Shown here: piece after piece, positions 9,053 through 17,682 of the stretch
Numbering within the stretch: the stretch's first letter is position 1
How the letters are laid out: every line of letters begins with the position of its first letter
Assembly: GCA_028823345.1 (NCBI GenBank)
Contig: JAPKBR010000026.1
Span: 1-52,876 of the forward strand
Source: Planctomycetota bacterium
Lineage (GTDB): Bacteria > Planctomycetota > UBA1135 > GCA-002686595
DNA length: 52,876 nucleotides
Direction of reading: 5' to 3'
The notes under the pieces: model-generated
Told to the model about the DNA's origin: nothing
The model's input: only the letters and a program-made list of their open reading frames with translations
The model's database searches: none
Position numbers and translations under genes: made by a program

Positions 9053-10090
9053 ATGCCCGAGCCCGACTCCATCTCTCCCATGCCCGATGTGACCAGTTCC
9101 CAAGTGAACACTGATGTGTCCCCCGAGGAAATCAAGGACGCGAGTTCTTGGGTATCCGAATTGCAGGCCTCCCTTGGAGAAGTCCTGGTGGGACAAGAGG
9201 CCCTCGGTCGCGACCTGACCATCGCTCTGCTCACTGGCGGCCATGTGCTGCTGGAGGGTGTCCCGGGCTTGGCCAAGTCCCTTGCGGTGTCTTGTCTTGC
9301 GGACGCAGTGCAAGCAACTTTCTCGCGTCTGCAGTTTACCCCGGACCTCTTGCCTTCGGACCTTGTGGGCACCGAGGTCTATGACGCGCGGGAACACACT
9401 TTCAGCGTGCGCAAAGGACCGATCTTCGCCAACTTTGTGTTGGCGGATGAGATCAACCGCGCACCCGCCAAGGTCCAGTCGGCACTGCTCGAGGCCATGC
9501 AAGAGCGCCATGTGTCCATCGGCGGCGACACCATGAAATTGCCCCACCCCTTTTTGGTCTTGGCCACGCAAAACCCAATCGAACAGGACGGCACTTACCC
9601 CTTGCCGGAGGCGCAGCTCGATCGTTTTGCGCTGAAGACCGTGGTGGGTTATCCCTCCGCCGCGGAGGAACTGGAGATCATGGACCGCATGTCACGCACC
9701 GCGCCGAAGACCCATGTGCGTCAAGTCGTGAGTCTAGATGTGATCGAGAAGAGTCGCTCGATCGTCGATCGCATTCACCTGGATGATCGCCTGGGCCGTT
9801 ACATCGTTGATCTGGTCCAAGCCACCCGTGATCCCGCATCCGTGGGCCTGGGGGAGTTGGCGCCCTACTTGCAGTATGGCGCGAGCCCGCGAGCCTCGAT
9901 TTGGCTGGCCCTTACTTCCCGCGCGAATGCGTTCATGGAGCATCGCGGGTATGTGACTCCAGCGGATGTGAAAGCCATCGCTCCCGCGGTCCTGCGTCAC
10001 CGCTTGCTCACCACCTATGAGGCCGAGGCTGAAGGTGTTACATCGGACGACTTGGTCGCGCGTTTTCTTGAGACCGTGCCCGTCCCCTGA
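9053..10090 (+). CDS. moxR: MoxR-family AAA+ ATPase
   Basis: MoxR proteins are AAA+ chaperones that act with von Willebrand factor A (VWA) proteins encoded beside them. Visible motifs are Walker A GVPGLAKS (69-76), Walker B/sensor LADEINRAP (Asp 132), the sensor-1 stretch VLATQNPIEQDGTYPLPEAQ, and the C-terminal lid. The last is Ser rather than Thr in the P-loop, as in many MoxR proteins. The first 30 residues are a polar extension, and a second ATG at 9080 is an alternative start. It opens the Bat gene set. The DUF58 partner starts 3 nt after its stop. Confidence 0.95.
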   Translation: MPEPDSISPMPDVTSSQVNTDVSPEEIKDASSWVSELQASLGEVLVGQEALGRDLTIALLTGGHVLLEGVPGLAKSLAVSCLADAVQATFSRLQFTPDLLPSDLVGTEVYDAREHTFSVRKGPIFANFVLADEINRAPAKVQSALLEAMQERHVSIGGDTMKLPHPFLVLATQNPIEQDGTYPLPEAQLDRFALKTVVGYPSAAEELEIMDRMSRTAPKTHVRQVVSLDVIEKSRSIVDRIHLDDRLGRYIVDLVQATRDPASVGLGELAPYLQYGASPRASIWLALTSRANAFMEHRGYVTPADVKAIAPAVLRHRLLTTYEAEAEGVTSDDLVARFLETVPVP

Positions 10091-10093
10091 ACA

Positions 10094-11041
10094 TTGCCTG
10101 TCCCGTCACGCAGTCGAAAGGGCCCCCAAGATGTCCACCGGGGCAGCCTAGCGCCGGAGTTTGCCGCTCGTGTGCGCCAGGTGCAACTGCGCACCCATCG
10201 CTTGGTCAACACCGCCTTGACCGGTGGCTATCGCAGCGTTTTTCGCGGCCAGGGCATCGAGTTTGAAGAGGTACGCCCCTATGTACCCGGCGACGATGTG
10301 CGTGGGATCGACTGGAAGGTGACCGCGCGCACGGGTGAGCCGCACATCAAGAGTTATCGGGAAGAGCGCGAATTGAGCGTGCACTGTTTAGTGGACCAGG
10401 GCATGGGTATGGGGTTTGGAACTCGCCGCTGGTCCAAGCGCGAAGCTGCGGCCCAGTTGGTTGGGCTTTTTGCCAATGTCGCGGCGCGCAATCAGGATCG
10501 CGTGGGACTGACTCTCTTTGGTTCCGAGCCCGGCTTGCACTTGGATCCGCGCAAAACCTCGCGTCACATCCAGCGCTTGATTCGCGAGGTCATGGTGGCT
10601 GAACCCCATGACGAGCCAGGAAACCTAAAGCGTGTGCTTGAGGGATCTATGCGCGCCCTTCACCGACGTTCCCTGGTTTTGATTTTTTCGGACTTTGCTG
10701 ATGCGGGTGGTCGCAGTTGGGTGCAGGCCATGCGCGCCTTGGCTATGCGCCATGATGTGATTGGCGTGCGTTTGGTGGACCCTTTTGAAAAGAGCCTGCC
10801 CAAGGTCGGGCGTTTCGCCCTCAAGGATCTGCAAGGAGGCGCTTGGAACTGGATTGATGCGCGGGACGAGGGCGTGCGTGCGGCCTGGGAGCAGGCGGCC
10901 TTGCAAAGGGAGGCAGCGGTGAACGGCGCCCTACGGGAATCCCGGGTGGCGCGTATTGATGTGCCCTTGGACGAGGACTTAGCCGCACCTATTCTGCGAT
11001 TTTTCCGGTTGCGCATGATGCGTGGGGGCCGAGCGAGATGA
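10094..11041 (+). CDS. DUF58 domain protein
   Basis: This is the partner protein normally encoded next to moxR. The DUF58 signature is present as RPYVPGDDVRGIDWKVTAR followed by YREERELSV. The residues that form a metal site in many DUF58/VWA proteins (DxSxS) here read DQGMGMGFG (Asp 101), so both serines are glycine and metal binding is doubtful. The start is a TTG 3 nt after moxR. No better ATG is available upstream of the conserved part. The 3' end overlaps the next ATG by 4 nt. The protein has no membrane segment and presumably acts in the cytoplasm with MoxR. Confidence 0.88.
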   Translation: MPVPSRSRKGPQDVHRGSLAPEFAARVRQVQLRTHRLVNTALTGGYRSVFRGQGIEFEEVRPYVPGDDVRGIDWKVTARTGEPHIKSYREERELSVHCLVDQGMGMGFGTRRWSKREAAAQLVGLFANVAARNQDRVGLTLFGSEPGLHLDPRKTSRHIQRLIREVMVAEPHDEPGNLKRVLEGSMRALHRRSLVLIFSDFADAGGRSWVQAMRALAMRHDVIGVRLVDPFEKSLPKVGRFALKDLQGGAWNWIDARDEGVRAAWEQAALQREAAVNGALRESRVARIDVPLDEDLAAPILRFFRLRMMRGGRAR

Positions 11042-11877
11042 GTCTGCTGGCCTTAGCCCTCTGCCTGCAACAGGCAACCCTGCACGCGGATCCAGCCCAG
11101 GCCCAGGTGGGCCAGCCGGTGACCTGGACGCTGGTGGTGGATCACGATGTGGACGAGTCCGTGGAACTCGAAAGCCTCGCTGGCTTGGCCGACGACAGTT
11201 GGGTTTTGCTTTCTGGACCGGATGTTGCGCGTACCCGCGATGGGGAACGGGCGAGCACCCGCATCCAATGGTCTTACTTTTCCCTGGAAGCTGGAGACCG
11301 ATCCCTGCCCTCTGTTGAGGTTTCTCTGACCAGCGGCCTGTCGGTGGAAGCCTTGGCGGGTCACTTGGAAGTGATAGGAGATTTGGGGCCTGACGAGGAT
11401 GCCCCACGGCCGGTTGGCGGGCCCTTGGTGCCACCCGAGGGCAGCGAAGTTTCCGGTCCGAGTGCTTGGTACCTCCTGCCGATCCCTTTGATCCTGTTCT
11501 TCGTGCTACTGCGACGTATGGGTCGTAAAGGGGTGCCGGTACCTGTCTTGCTGCCGCCGGTTGACCTGGTGGAGTTGCTCGCAACGGACCCAGCTCACGG
11601 GGACTTTGCTGCAGCGCTTTCCTTGCGCATCCGCGAGGCCTTTGATGCAGAACAAGGTGCTGCCCGCGCGGCCCTCTTGGATTCCGATTGGATTCAGGAT
11701 GTGCGGGCCCGGGGTGGTATCGAGTCTGCCCTTACGGAAGAGGCCGAGCAGCTCTTGGCCTGGGCTGATACTGTGGAGTTCGGCCGGGCACAGCCCTCAA
11801 AGTTTGCCCTGACCGATGCACTCACGCGTACCCAGGCAATTCTGGCTGGCAGCCAAGAAGAGGGAGCCAAGGCATGA
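11038..11877 (+). CDS. DUF4381-like Bat-operon membrane protein
   Basis: The 279-residue product has a short N-terminal signal (MSLLALALCLQQATLHA), an extracytoplasmic beta-rich region of about 115 residues that begins like BatD (DPAQAQVGQPVTWTLVV), one transmembrane helix (WYLLPIPLILFFVLL, about residue 143), and a cytoplasmic helical tail. The order and position between DUF58 and batA match the DUF4381 proteins of Bat loci. It starts with an ATGA overlap on the DUF58 gene and ends with an ATGA overlap into batA, so it is translationally coupled on both sides. Its exact biochemical role is unknown. Confidence 0.7.
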   Translation: MSLLALALCLQQATLHADPAQAQVGQPVTWTLVVDHDVDESVELESLAGLADDSWVLLSGPDVARTRDGERASTRIQWSYFSLEAGDRSLPSVEVSLTSGLSVEALAGHLEVIGDLGPDEDAPRPVGGPLVPPEGSEVSGPSAWYLLPIPLILFFVLLRRMGRKGVPVPVLLPPVDLVELLATDPAHGDFAAALSLRIREAFDAEQGAARAALLDSDWIQDVRARGGIESALTEEAEQLLAWADTVEFGRAQPSKFALTDALTRTQAILAGSQEEGAKA

Positions 11878-12926
11878 TCGCTCTGGTGTTGCAGGAATCG
11901 GGCCGGACCTTGGCCCAGAGCCAAGTGGAGTTCATGGGCGTTTCCCTTGCGGACCCCTGGTTCTTGCCCCTTTTGCTTTTATTGCCCTTGGTCGCATGGT
12001 TGGCTCGGGAACGGAGGCGCGCGGTTCCCGCTCGGGCACCGATGATTGCCCAAGACTTGCCGCGCACCTGGCGTGTGCGCTTTGCTTGGTTGCCCCTTGG
12101 GTGCGAAGTGGCGGCCTTGGCCTGTGCATTGTTTGCCTTGGCGCGGCCCTTGGATGGCAAAGTCCACCTAACCAGCGAAAATGAGGGCGTCGACATCGTG
12201 CTCTTGCTCGACCGCTCGACTTCCATGGAGCAAGGCCAGGAGGGCTCGGGGGAGCGGCGCTTTGACATTGCCAAGCGGGCTGTGGAGGACTTTGCGGTGC
12301 GTCGTATGACCGATCGTGAGGGAGCCGCGGACAATATCTGTCTGGTGGGTTTTGCCATGTTCACCGAGCTGCTCTGTCCCTTCACCTTGGATGCAAAAGC
12401 AATCTCGGGTGTCTTGAAGGACTTGGATGTGGAGCAGCGCCGGGATTTGGACGGTACCAGCATTGGGCTGGCGGTGTCCGAGGCCGTGCGCCTCTTGGAA
12501 CTCAGCCAGGCTAAGTCCAAGGTAGTCGTTATTTTGACCGATGGTGAGGACACCACCGGATTGATTGATCCCCTGGACTCGGCGCGCTTGGCGGCCGAAA
12601 AAGGGGTGCGTATCTACGCTGTCTTTGCGGGGCCGCGTACGGTGACTCGCTATGACCCGCTGACGAGTCGGCGTGTGTCGATCCCAGTGCGTGTCAAGCT
12701 CTTACCGGCCCTTGCTAAGGTCACAGGCGCGCGTTTTTTCCACGCCCAGGATGAACAGGAATTGGAGGAGGCATACGCGGAGATCGAGCGCCTCGAGCGC
12801 ACTCCGCGAATCGAGCAGGCCCAGGCTGAGCACTTCGACCTCTATCGCGTATGGGTTCTTGCGGCCTTGCTGCTGTTCAGTTGCGCACAACTTTCGCGTC
12901 ACACCTGGGCCAGGAGGACGCCGTGA
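11874..12926 (+). CDS. batA: BatA-like VWA membrane protein
   Basis: BatA is a VWA protein anchored by helices at both ends and works with MoxR. The sequence shows an N-terminal helix (DPWFLPLLLLLPLVAWLA), a second helix near residue 75-90, the VWA domain with MIDAS residues DRSTS (Asp 113, Ser 115, Ser 117), Thr 195 in DGTSIG and Asp 223 in TDGED, and a C-terminal helix (VWVLAALLLFSCAQL). The ATG at 11874 overlaps the previous stop as ATGA. ATG 11934, preceded by GTGGAG, would match the usual short BatA N-terminus and may be the true start. The end overlaps batB as GTGA. Confidence 0.9.
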   Translation: MIALVLQESGRTLAQSQVEFMGVSLADPWFLPLLLLLPLVAWLARERRRAVPARAPMIAQDLPRTWRVRFAWLPLGCEVAALACALFALARPLDGKVHLTSENEGVDIVLLLDRSTSMEQGQEGSGERRFDIAKRAVEDFAVRRMTDREGAADNICLVGFAMFTELLCPFTLDAKAISGVLKDLDVEQRRDLDGTSIGLAVSEAVRLLELSQAKSKVVVILTDGEDTTGLIDPLDSARLAAEKGVRIYAVFAGPRTVTRYDPLTSRRVSIPVRVKLLPALAKVTGARFFHAQDEQELEEAYAEIERLERTPRIEQAQAEHFDLYRVWVLAALLLFSCAQLSRHTWARRTP

Positions 12927-13948
12927 TTGCCTTGCTTGGTTTTGAAATCCTGCGGCCCATGGACCTTTCCTGGTTGGCAGTGGCTCTGGTTGTGTTGCTC
13001 CTGGGGCGCGTGGCGTTTACCCGGACCCAGGCCGAGGTGCTCTTGATGGTCGATCCTCAGAGGGCGCATGTTTTCTTCGGTGGGCGCTCCGTTTTGACCG
13101 GACGAATCCGGCTGTACTGCGCGGCCCTAGCCCTCCTGTTTGGCTCGCTTGCCCTTTCGGGCCCCGTGCGTGGATTCACTCTGCGCGAGGTCCAACGCCA
13201 GGGAGTCGATTTGGTGTTTTGCTTGGATGCCAGCAAGTCCATGCTGGTGGAGGACATGGGGCTCAGCCGTCTCGACGAGGCCAAGCGCCAGATCAAATCG
13301 GTATTCCCCAGTCTGGTGGGAGACCGGGTTGCCCTGATTTCCTTTTCAGGGGAAGCCCGACGCATCGCTCCCTTGACCCGGGACTTGCGAACCCTGGGCT
13401 GGTTTCTGGACGGAGTGGATCCGGGAGATCACGCCCTCGGAGGTACGGACTTGGCGGCGGCCTTGACCGATGCCCTGGATTTCTTTGACGGGCGCACGGG
13501 CGCACACGAAGCGATTGTGTTGATCACCGACGGCGAGGATCACGGAGCCCGCGGCCTCGAAATTGCGGCGGAGGCAGCGCGCCTCGGGATTGCCGTGCAT
13601 GTGCTTGGTGTAGGGACGCGAGCCGGCGGAAAAATCCCCCTGCCCAACGGTGGCTGGGTGCGTGGCCCTGACGGCAAGGAAGTCGTCTCGCGCTTGGCTC
13701 CCGAAACCCTTGAGGATTTAGCGCACATCACGGGCGGGACCTATGTGGGTGTCGAAGGCGCGGTGCTGGGTCTGGAACGCCTGTACCGTGAGGGGATCTC
13801 TACCCTTGACGGCCAAGTCTACGATCAGGGCATGGAACGCATTCCCCATGACCGTTTTCAATGGCCGTTAGTGCTGGGCATTCTTTGCATGGGTGCGTCC
13901 ATGCTGTTGAACGAGCGCCGACCGGCAAAGACCGAGGTGAATGGATGA
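12923..13948 (+). CDS. batB: BatB-like VWA membrane protein
   Basis: This is the second VWA protein of the operon. It has an N-terminal helix (LAVALVVLLLGRVAF), a second helix (LYCAALALLFGSLALSGPV), a complete MIDAS (DASKS at 102-106, Thr 175 in GGTDLAAAL, Asp 203 in ITDGED), and a C-terminal helix (WPLVLGILCMGASMLL). The GTG at 12923 overlaps the batA stop (GTGA) and is preferred over the longer frame from 12851, which would run back inside batA. ATG 12959 is a further alternative. The last bases overlap the next ATG. The product is expected to pair with BatA in the inner membrane. Confidence 0.9.
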   Translation: MIALLGFEILRPMDLSWLAVALVVLLLGRVAFTRTQAEVLLMVDPQRAHVFFGGRSVLTGRIRLYCAALALLFGSLALSGPVRGFTLREVQRQGVDLVFCLDASKSMLVEDMGLSRLDEAKRQIKSVFPSLVGDRVALISFSGEARRIAPLTRDLRTLGWFLDGVDPGDHALGGTDLAAALTDALDFFDGRTGAHEAIVLITDGEDHGARGLEIAAEAARLGIAVHVLGVGTRAGGKIPLPNGGWVRGPDGKEVVSRLAPETLEDLAHITGGTYVGVEGAVLGLERLYREGISTLDGQVYDQGMERIPHDRFQWPLVLGILCMGASMLLNERRPAKTEVNG

Positions 13949-15099
13949 AACAGGACATCTTGCAGAACAAGCTGACGAACTTTGGTGCACCGCTGGTGGT
14001 CTGCGCGACTCTCTTGGTGGTCGCGTGGGGTCAAACCCCTGAAGAGGCCCCTGCCCAGGAACCTGTCCAGCTGATCATCCAGCCCTGGGAAGATTCTTAT
14101 CTGGTGGGTTTCGAACAGGCTTGTGCTGCCCTCAAGGATGGGCGCGGTCAAGAGGCGGCGGCTCTTGCACGGCGGTTGGCCGAGGAAGACAGCGCGGCCC
14201 TTCGCCGTCGATCTTGGCAGGCCCGCACTCAAGGGGTCAGCGAACGATTGCTGTTTCAGCCCGCGAGTCCCTTACTCGGTTGGGTGAATCCCGGCCGTTC
14301 CGTTGGACAGCAGTCCGTGGCACGTCACCTTGAGGGCCTAGCTCATTACAAAGGCGGCGCGTTAGAGCAGGCGGAAGTCGCTTGGCAGGCGGCCAGTGGC
14401 TTGGCTACCGGGCGCGGATCCTTGGCGGCCTGTGACGGCTTGGGCCTCTTGGATCTGGAATTGGCCGAAGATCACTTTGCCGAGATCCCCGAGGTCCAGG
14501 GCAAGACGAACAATGCTCTAGCGCCGAACTTCACTGCTCCGGCCCCCACGGGTGAGGGCGGAGAGGAAGCCCCCGACCCCCTAGGTCTTGCTCGCGAGGC
14601 CTACCTGGCCGCCCGCGAGCATCTGATCGAGCGCCTTCGGGCAGATTGGCGCGACAAGGATGTCCGAGCCAACGTGGAGTTGATTCAAAAGCGTTTACAT
14701 CGTTTGGACGAGATCGAAGAAGAGCGTAAGCAAGAGGATGGGCAGGAGCGTTCGGACGATCAATCCGATGAAAGCGAAGCCGAGGACTCCAACGATTCCT
14801 CGGAAGAGGGTTCCGAGAATTCGGAAGACGAACCCCAGGAGTCCAACGAGGAAAAGGAGAGCGAGGGGGATCCCGAGGGGGAGGGCGAGCCCGAGGAGGG
14901 CGAAGAAGACCCCGCTGATCCTGAAGAGCAAACCGAAGAAGGTGAAGGGGAAGAGGAGGCCGAACCGGAAGAACGGCTCCTGACCCGCGAAGAACAACAG
15001 CGCTTGCTGGATCAACTCCGGCGACACAACGAAAAGGGTGAAGAGTTGCGCGAGCAGCTCGCCCGCATGCGCGGCCGATCTACGGACAAAGATTGGTAA
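13945..15099 (+). CDS. batC: BatC-like TPR protein with an acidic tail
   Basis: The 384-residue product starts with an ATGA overlap on batB, then a membrane or signal helix (APLVVCATLLVVAWG). Helical TPR-like pairs follow (for example 'CAALKDGRGQEAAALARRLAEED' and 'HLEGLAHYKGGALEQAEVAW'). From about residue 255 to 350 the chain is almost only Glu, Asp, Ser, Pro, Gly and Gln, and it then ends in a short charged helix (LLTREEQQRLLDQLRRHNEKG). A TPR followed by an acidic low-complexity tract and this closing helix is the usual design of BatC proteins. The acidic tract may bind cations or basic partners, which is inference. The position after batB supports the name. Confidence 0.8.
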   Translation: MKQDILQNKLTNFGAPLVVCATLLVVAWGQTPEEAPAQEPVQLIIQPWEDSYLVGFEQACAALKDGRGQEAAALARRLAEEDSAALRRRSWQARTQGVSERLLFQPASPLLGWVNPGRSVGQQSVARHLEGLAHYKGGALEQAEVAWQAASGLATGRGSLAACDGLGLLDLELAEDHFAEIPEVQGKTNNALAPNFTAPAPTGEGGEEAPDPLGLAREAYLAAREHLIERLRADWRDKDVRANVELIQKRLHRLDEIEEERKQEDGQERSDDQSDESEAEDSNDSSEEGSENSEDEPQESNEEKESEGDPEGEGEPEEGEEDPADPEEQTEEGEGEEEAEPEERLLTREEQQRLLDQLRRHNEKGEELREQLARMRGRSTDKDW

Positions 15100-15173
15100 G
15101 GCTTCCAGTGAATTCCATCCAACACACCATGCAACCGCATACCTCCCCGCCAAAACAGAACAGGTCACATGCC

Positions 15174-16895
15174 ATGTGCACCTGGACCCGTTGGGTCCAG
15201 CTCGGCACCGTATTGCTTTGTCTTCTGTCGACGGCTCAAGTTTCCGCCGCCCCCCAGGTGCCGGTGCGCGTGCGCGCCCAGCTTTCCACTGGGGTAGCTA
15301 AACTCGGCGCCAGTATTCAATTGGTGGTCACTGCGGAAGGGGACCGGGCCGCCCGATTGGAACCCCTAGCTCCGGTGGACGGCCTGCGCATATCCGAGCC
15401 CAGCAGTCCCATGCGCTCGGAGTTCCGCCGTCAGGTAGCAGGTCGATTTGTGCAACGGATCACCCTGCGCTGGACCATTCAGGTTGAGGCCCTGCGCGAA
15501 GGTAAGTTCGAGATTCCCAATGTGCGCGTGATCTCCAATGGCCGAGGTGTTCTGGGCCAGGTGACTCCCTCATCCTTGACCGTGGTGCGGGACATCCAAG
15601 GGGCCGACATGGGTTTCTTGGAGGCCTTAGAGGTGCCCATGAAAGTCTACGAGGGACAGCCCTTCACCGTGCTTCTACGGGCAGGCTGGGCCACAGACCT
15701 GCAAGTGGCTTCGGCGGGTTTGGTTTTGCCCTGGTGGGGCCGGTTGCCGGGGACCTTGGAACTGACCACTGGTAAGGAAAACCTGGGACTCAAGCTGGTC
15801 ACCATCGCGCTCAACCGTTCTAGTCGAGTGGATGTGGTGGGGCCCGCTGAAAGGAGTCGCGGTGGGGATCTTTTCCAGGTGGTGGAACTCAAGCGCCGGT
15901 TCTTGCCCACGCGTCCCGGGACCTTGGATTTTGCCCAGAGCATTTTTGAGTTCGGCGAACTTGTGGGCAACGCTGGGCCCTTTGGTCGGCGCAAGACCCG
16001 GGACTTTTATGCCGTGCTGCCGCGCTTCGAGGTGCGTGTGCTCCGGGTTCCCGAAGAAAATCGACCCTTTGCTTGGACCGGCGCGGTGGGTTCCTTGACT
16101 GTCGAGCGAGAGACCGACAAGCGGGATGTGGATCAGGGAGCTTCGATCCACTTGACCGTACGCTGGCTAGGGGATGGCAATCTTGAGTTCTTCGATCTCC
16201 CCGACTTGTCCCGACTGGACGCCTTCCGTGGATTTCGGATTCTGGGGGTTGAGGACACCCCGGGGGTTTTGGAGCGCAAGGTGATTTGGGAGCTGGTCCC
16301 GATTGATGCGAATCTTGAAGAGATTCCATCGATTCCCCTTTGGGCTTTCAATCCCGAGGGCGAGGCCTATGAGTTGCTTGAGAGCGACCCCGTTCCCATT
16401 CGCGTGCGGGCCGTGGAAGGGGGGCTTGATCCGGCCCTGGGCGGCCCCATGCTTGACAGTCCGGATGTGCTGGGCATTGACCCCCGTGCGCGCCCGGAGT
16501 TAGACCCCATAGGTCCTTCTGGATCGAACCTTCTGTTGGGTTATTTGTTGCTGCCTCTGGCTTGGTTCGGGGGTCGCACCTTGGTTCGTCGTCGGGGAGA
16601 CCCCGGAGGTTATTCCGCGCGCCGCAGGCGGGCTGCTCCACGGCACTTGGCCCGCGCCCTGCGTCAGGCCGACAATGCGTCGGACCAGCGGCAGGCCCTG
16701 GCAATCTTTCTAGGCGCATGCTCGGGGGAAAGCGTCCAATCCTGGATTGGCCGTGCACCTGGCCTCGTGCAGAGTGCAGCGGGGCAAGAACTCGAAGCCC
16801 TGTTGAGCGCACTGGACGCTTCGATTCACGGGGGCAATAACGAGCCCCTAGACAAGTCCATGATTGAGCGGGTCGCCCGCGGGGCGGGTATCTGA
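15174..16895 (+). CDS. batD: BatD-like oxygen-tolerance protein
   Basis: The product has a signal peptide (WVQLGTVLLCLLSTAQVSAA), then several beta-sandwich segments beginning VRVRAQLSTGVAKLGASIQL, which matches the repeated 'VxAxVD...VxxGEx' pattern of BatD. A C-terminal helix (LLLGYLLLPLAWFGG) comes next, then a basic cytoplasmic helical tail. The open frame reaches back to TTG 15093, overlapping batC, and ATG 15129 is another option. I prefer ATG 15174 because it gives a compact signal peptide and has a weak AGGT upstream, but the start is uncertain. BatD is thought to present its sandwich domains to the periplasm next to BatA/BatB. The next gene starts directly after the stop. Confidence 0.85.
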   Translation: MCTWTRWVQLGTVLLCLLSTAQVSAAPQVPVRVRAQLSTGVAKLGASIQLVVTAEGDRAARLEPLAPVDGLRISEPSSPMRSEFRRQVAGRFVQRITLRWTIQVEALREGKFEIPNVRVISNGRGVLGQVTPSSLTVVRDIQGADMGFLEALEVPMKVYEGQPFTVLLRAGWATDLQVASAGLVLPWWGRLPGTLELTTGKENLGLKLVTIALNRSSRVDVVGPAERSRGGDLFQVVELKRRFLPTRPGTLDFAQSIFEFGELVGNAGPFGRRKTRDFYAVLPRFEVRVLRVPEENRPFAWTGAVGSLTVERETDKRDVDQGASIHLTVRWLGDGNLEFFDLPDLSRLDAFRGFRILGVEDTPGVLERKVIWELVPIDANLEEIPSIPLWAFNPEGEAYELLESDPVPIRVRAVEGGLDPALGGPMLDSPDVLGIDPRARPELDPIGPSGSNLLLGYLLLPLAWFGGRTLVRRRGDPGGYSARRRRAAPRHLARALRQADNASDQRQALAIFLGACSGESVQSWIGRAPGLVQSAAGQELEALLSALDASIHGGNNEPLDKSMIERVARGAGI

Positions 16896-17642
16896 ATGCT
16901 GATGATCTTATTGCTTCTTCTACCGGTCTTTGGCTTCGCCGAAGCCCCGCCCCAGGGCCCTGAGTTGGATCTTGCGAGCAGCCTTTATCGTCAAGGGGAC
17001 TTGGCCTCGGCCCAGACTCTGTGGTTGGAGGCTTTGGAGGAGCTCGCGCCTGCCCAAGAGCGTTCGCGGCTCTGCGCCAACCTGGGCACCGCCGCCTATC
17101 GCGACGGACGGACGGAAGAATCCGTCGCTTGGTTCAGCGCGGCCTTGGCCTTGAACCCGCGCAACTCCGATTTGTTGCATGACTTGGAATTGACCCGCGC
17201 CCAGGCGGGCATGCCCGGTTTGGATTCCGGTTCACTACTCGATGCCGTCGGCTTCATGCTCACCGAATGGACTCCCGCGGAGGCTGGATGGATCGGGTTG
17301 GCGGGCTTGGCGCTGCTCGCCCTGTGTGCGGTTTTGGAAGCCTTGCGGGGAGGTCGCCGGCTGGCTCAGTTGCTTGTCCTAGCGATTTTGCTGCAACCTG
17401 TATTCCTCGGGCCCTTGATGGTCCGTAGCTGGAATAGTTCCGGTGACCCGTACATGGTGATCGAAACCGGCGGGATTTTGGCCCGGGCGGAGCCCCGGCC
17501 CGATTCCTCCCGCCAGGCCCACTTGCCCGTGGGCAGCGTCTATGACCGCATGGACTCCTGGCCTGGCTGGGTTTTGCTGCGTGGGGCCGGGGGCGAGCGC
17601 CATTGGGTGCCCGATGATTCCACATTCCGGCTTACCCGCTGA
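16896..17642 (+). CDS. batE: BatE-like TPR/SH3 membrane protein
   Basis: The 248-residue product begins immediately at the batD stop (TGA ATG). It has a signal peptide (MLMILLLLLPVFGFAEA) and two or three TPR units (SLYRQGDLASAQTLWLEAL, LGTAAYRDGRTEESVAWFSAALALNP). Two membrane helices follow (WIGLAGLALLALCAVLEAL and LLVLAILLQPVFLGPLMV), and then a C-terminal SH3-like segment (VIETGGILARAEP...WVLLRGAGGERHWVP). TPR plus two helices plus bacterial SH3 is the BatE arrangement. It closes the Bat set. The next gene follows after 40 nt and may still be on the same transcript. Confidence 0.82.
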   Translation: MLMILLLLLPVFGFAEAPPQGPELDLASSLYRQGDLASAQTLWLEALEELAPAQERSRLCANLGTAAYRDGRTEESVAWFSAALALNPRNSDLLHDLELTRAQAGMPGLDSGSLLDAVGFMLTEWTPAEAGWIGLAGLALLALCAVLEALRGGRRLAQLLVLAILLQPVFLGPLMVRSWNSSGDPYMVIETGGILARAEPRPDSSRQAHLPVGSVYDRMDSWPGWVLLRGAGGERHWVPDDSTFRLTR

Positions 17643-17682
17643 TTGCTGCTTGTGTTGAACCTCTCCGGGGGTGATCCTAGAC

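Noticed and set aside
14730..15000. Low-complexity purine-rich tract
   Set aside because: It is the in-frame acidic tail of the BatC-like protein, a usual feature of the family.
9053..17642. A novel defence or toxin system in the moxR/VWA run
   Set aside because: The order moxR, DUF58, DUF4381-like, batA, batB, TPR, batD, TPR/SH3 matches the known Bat aerotolerance operon.
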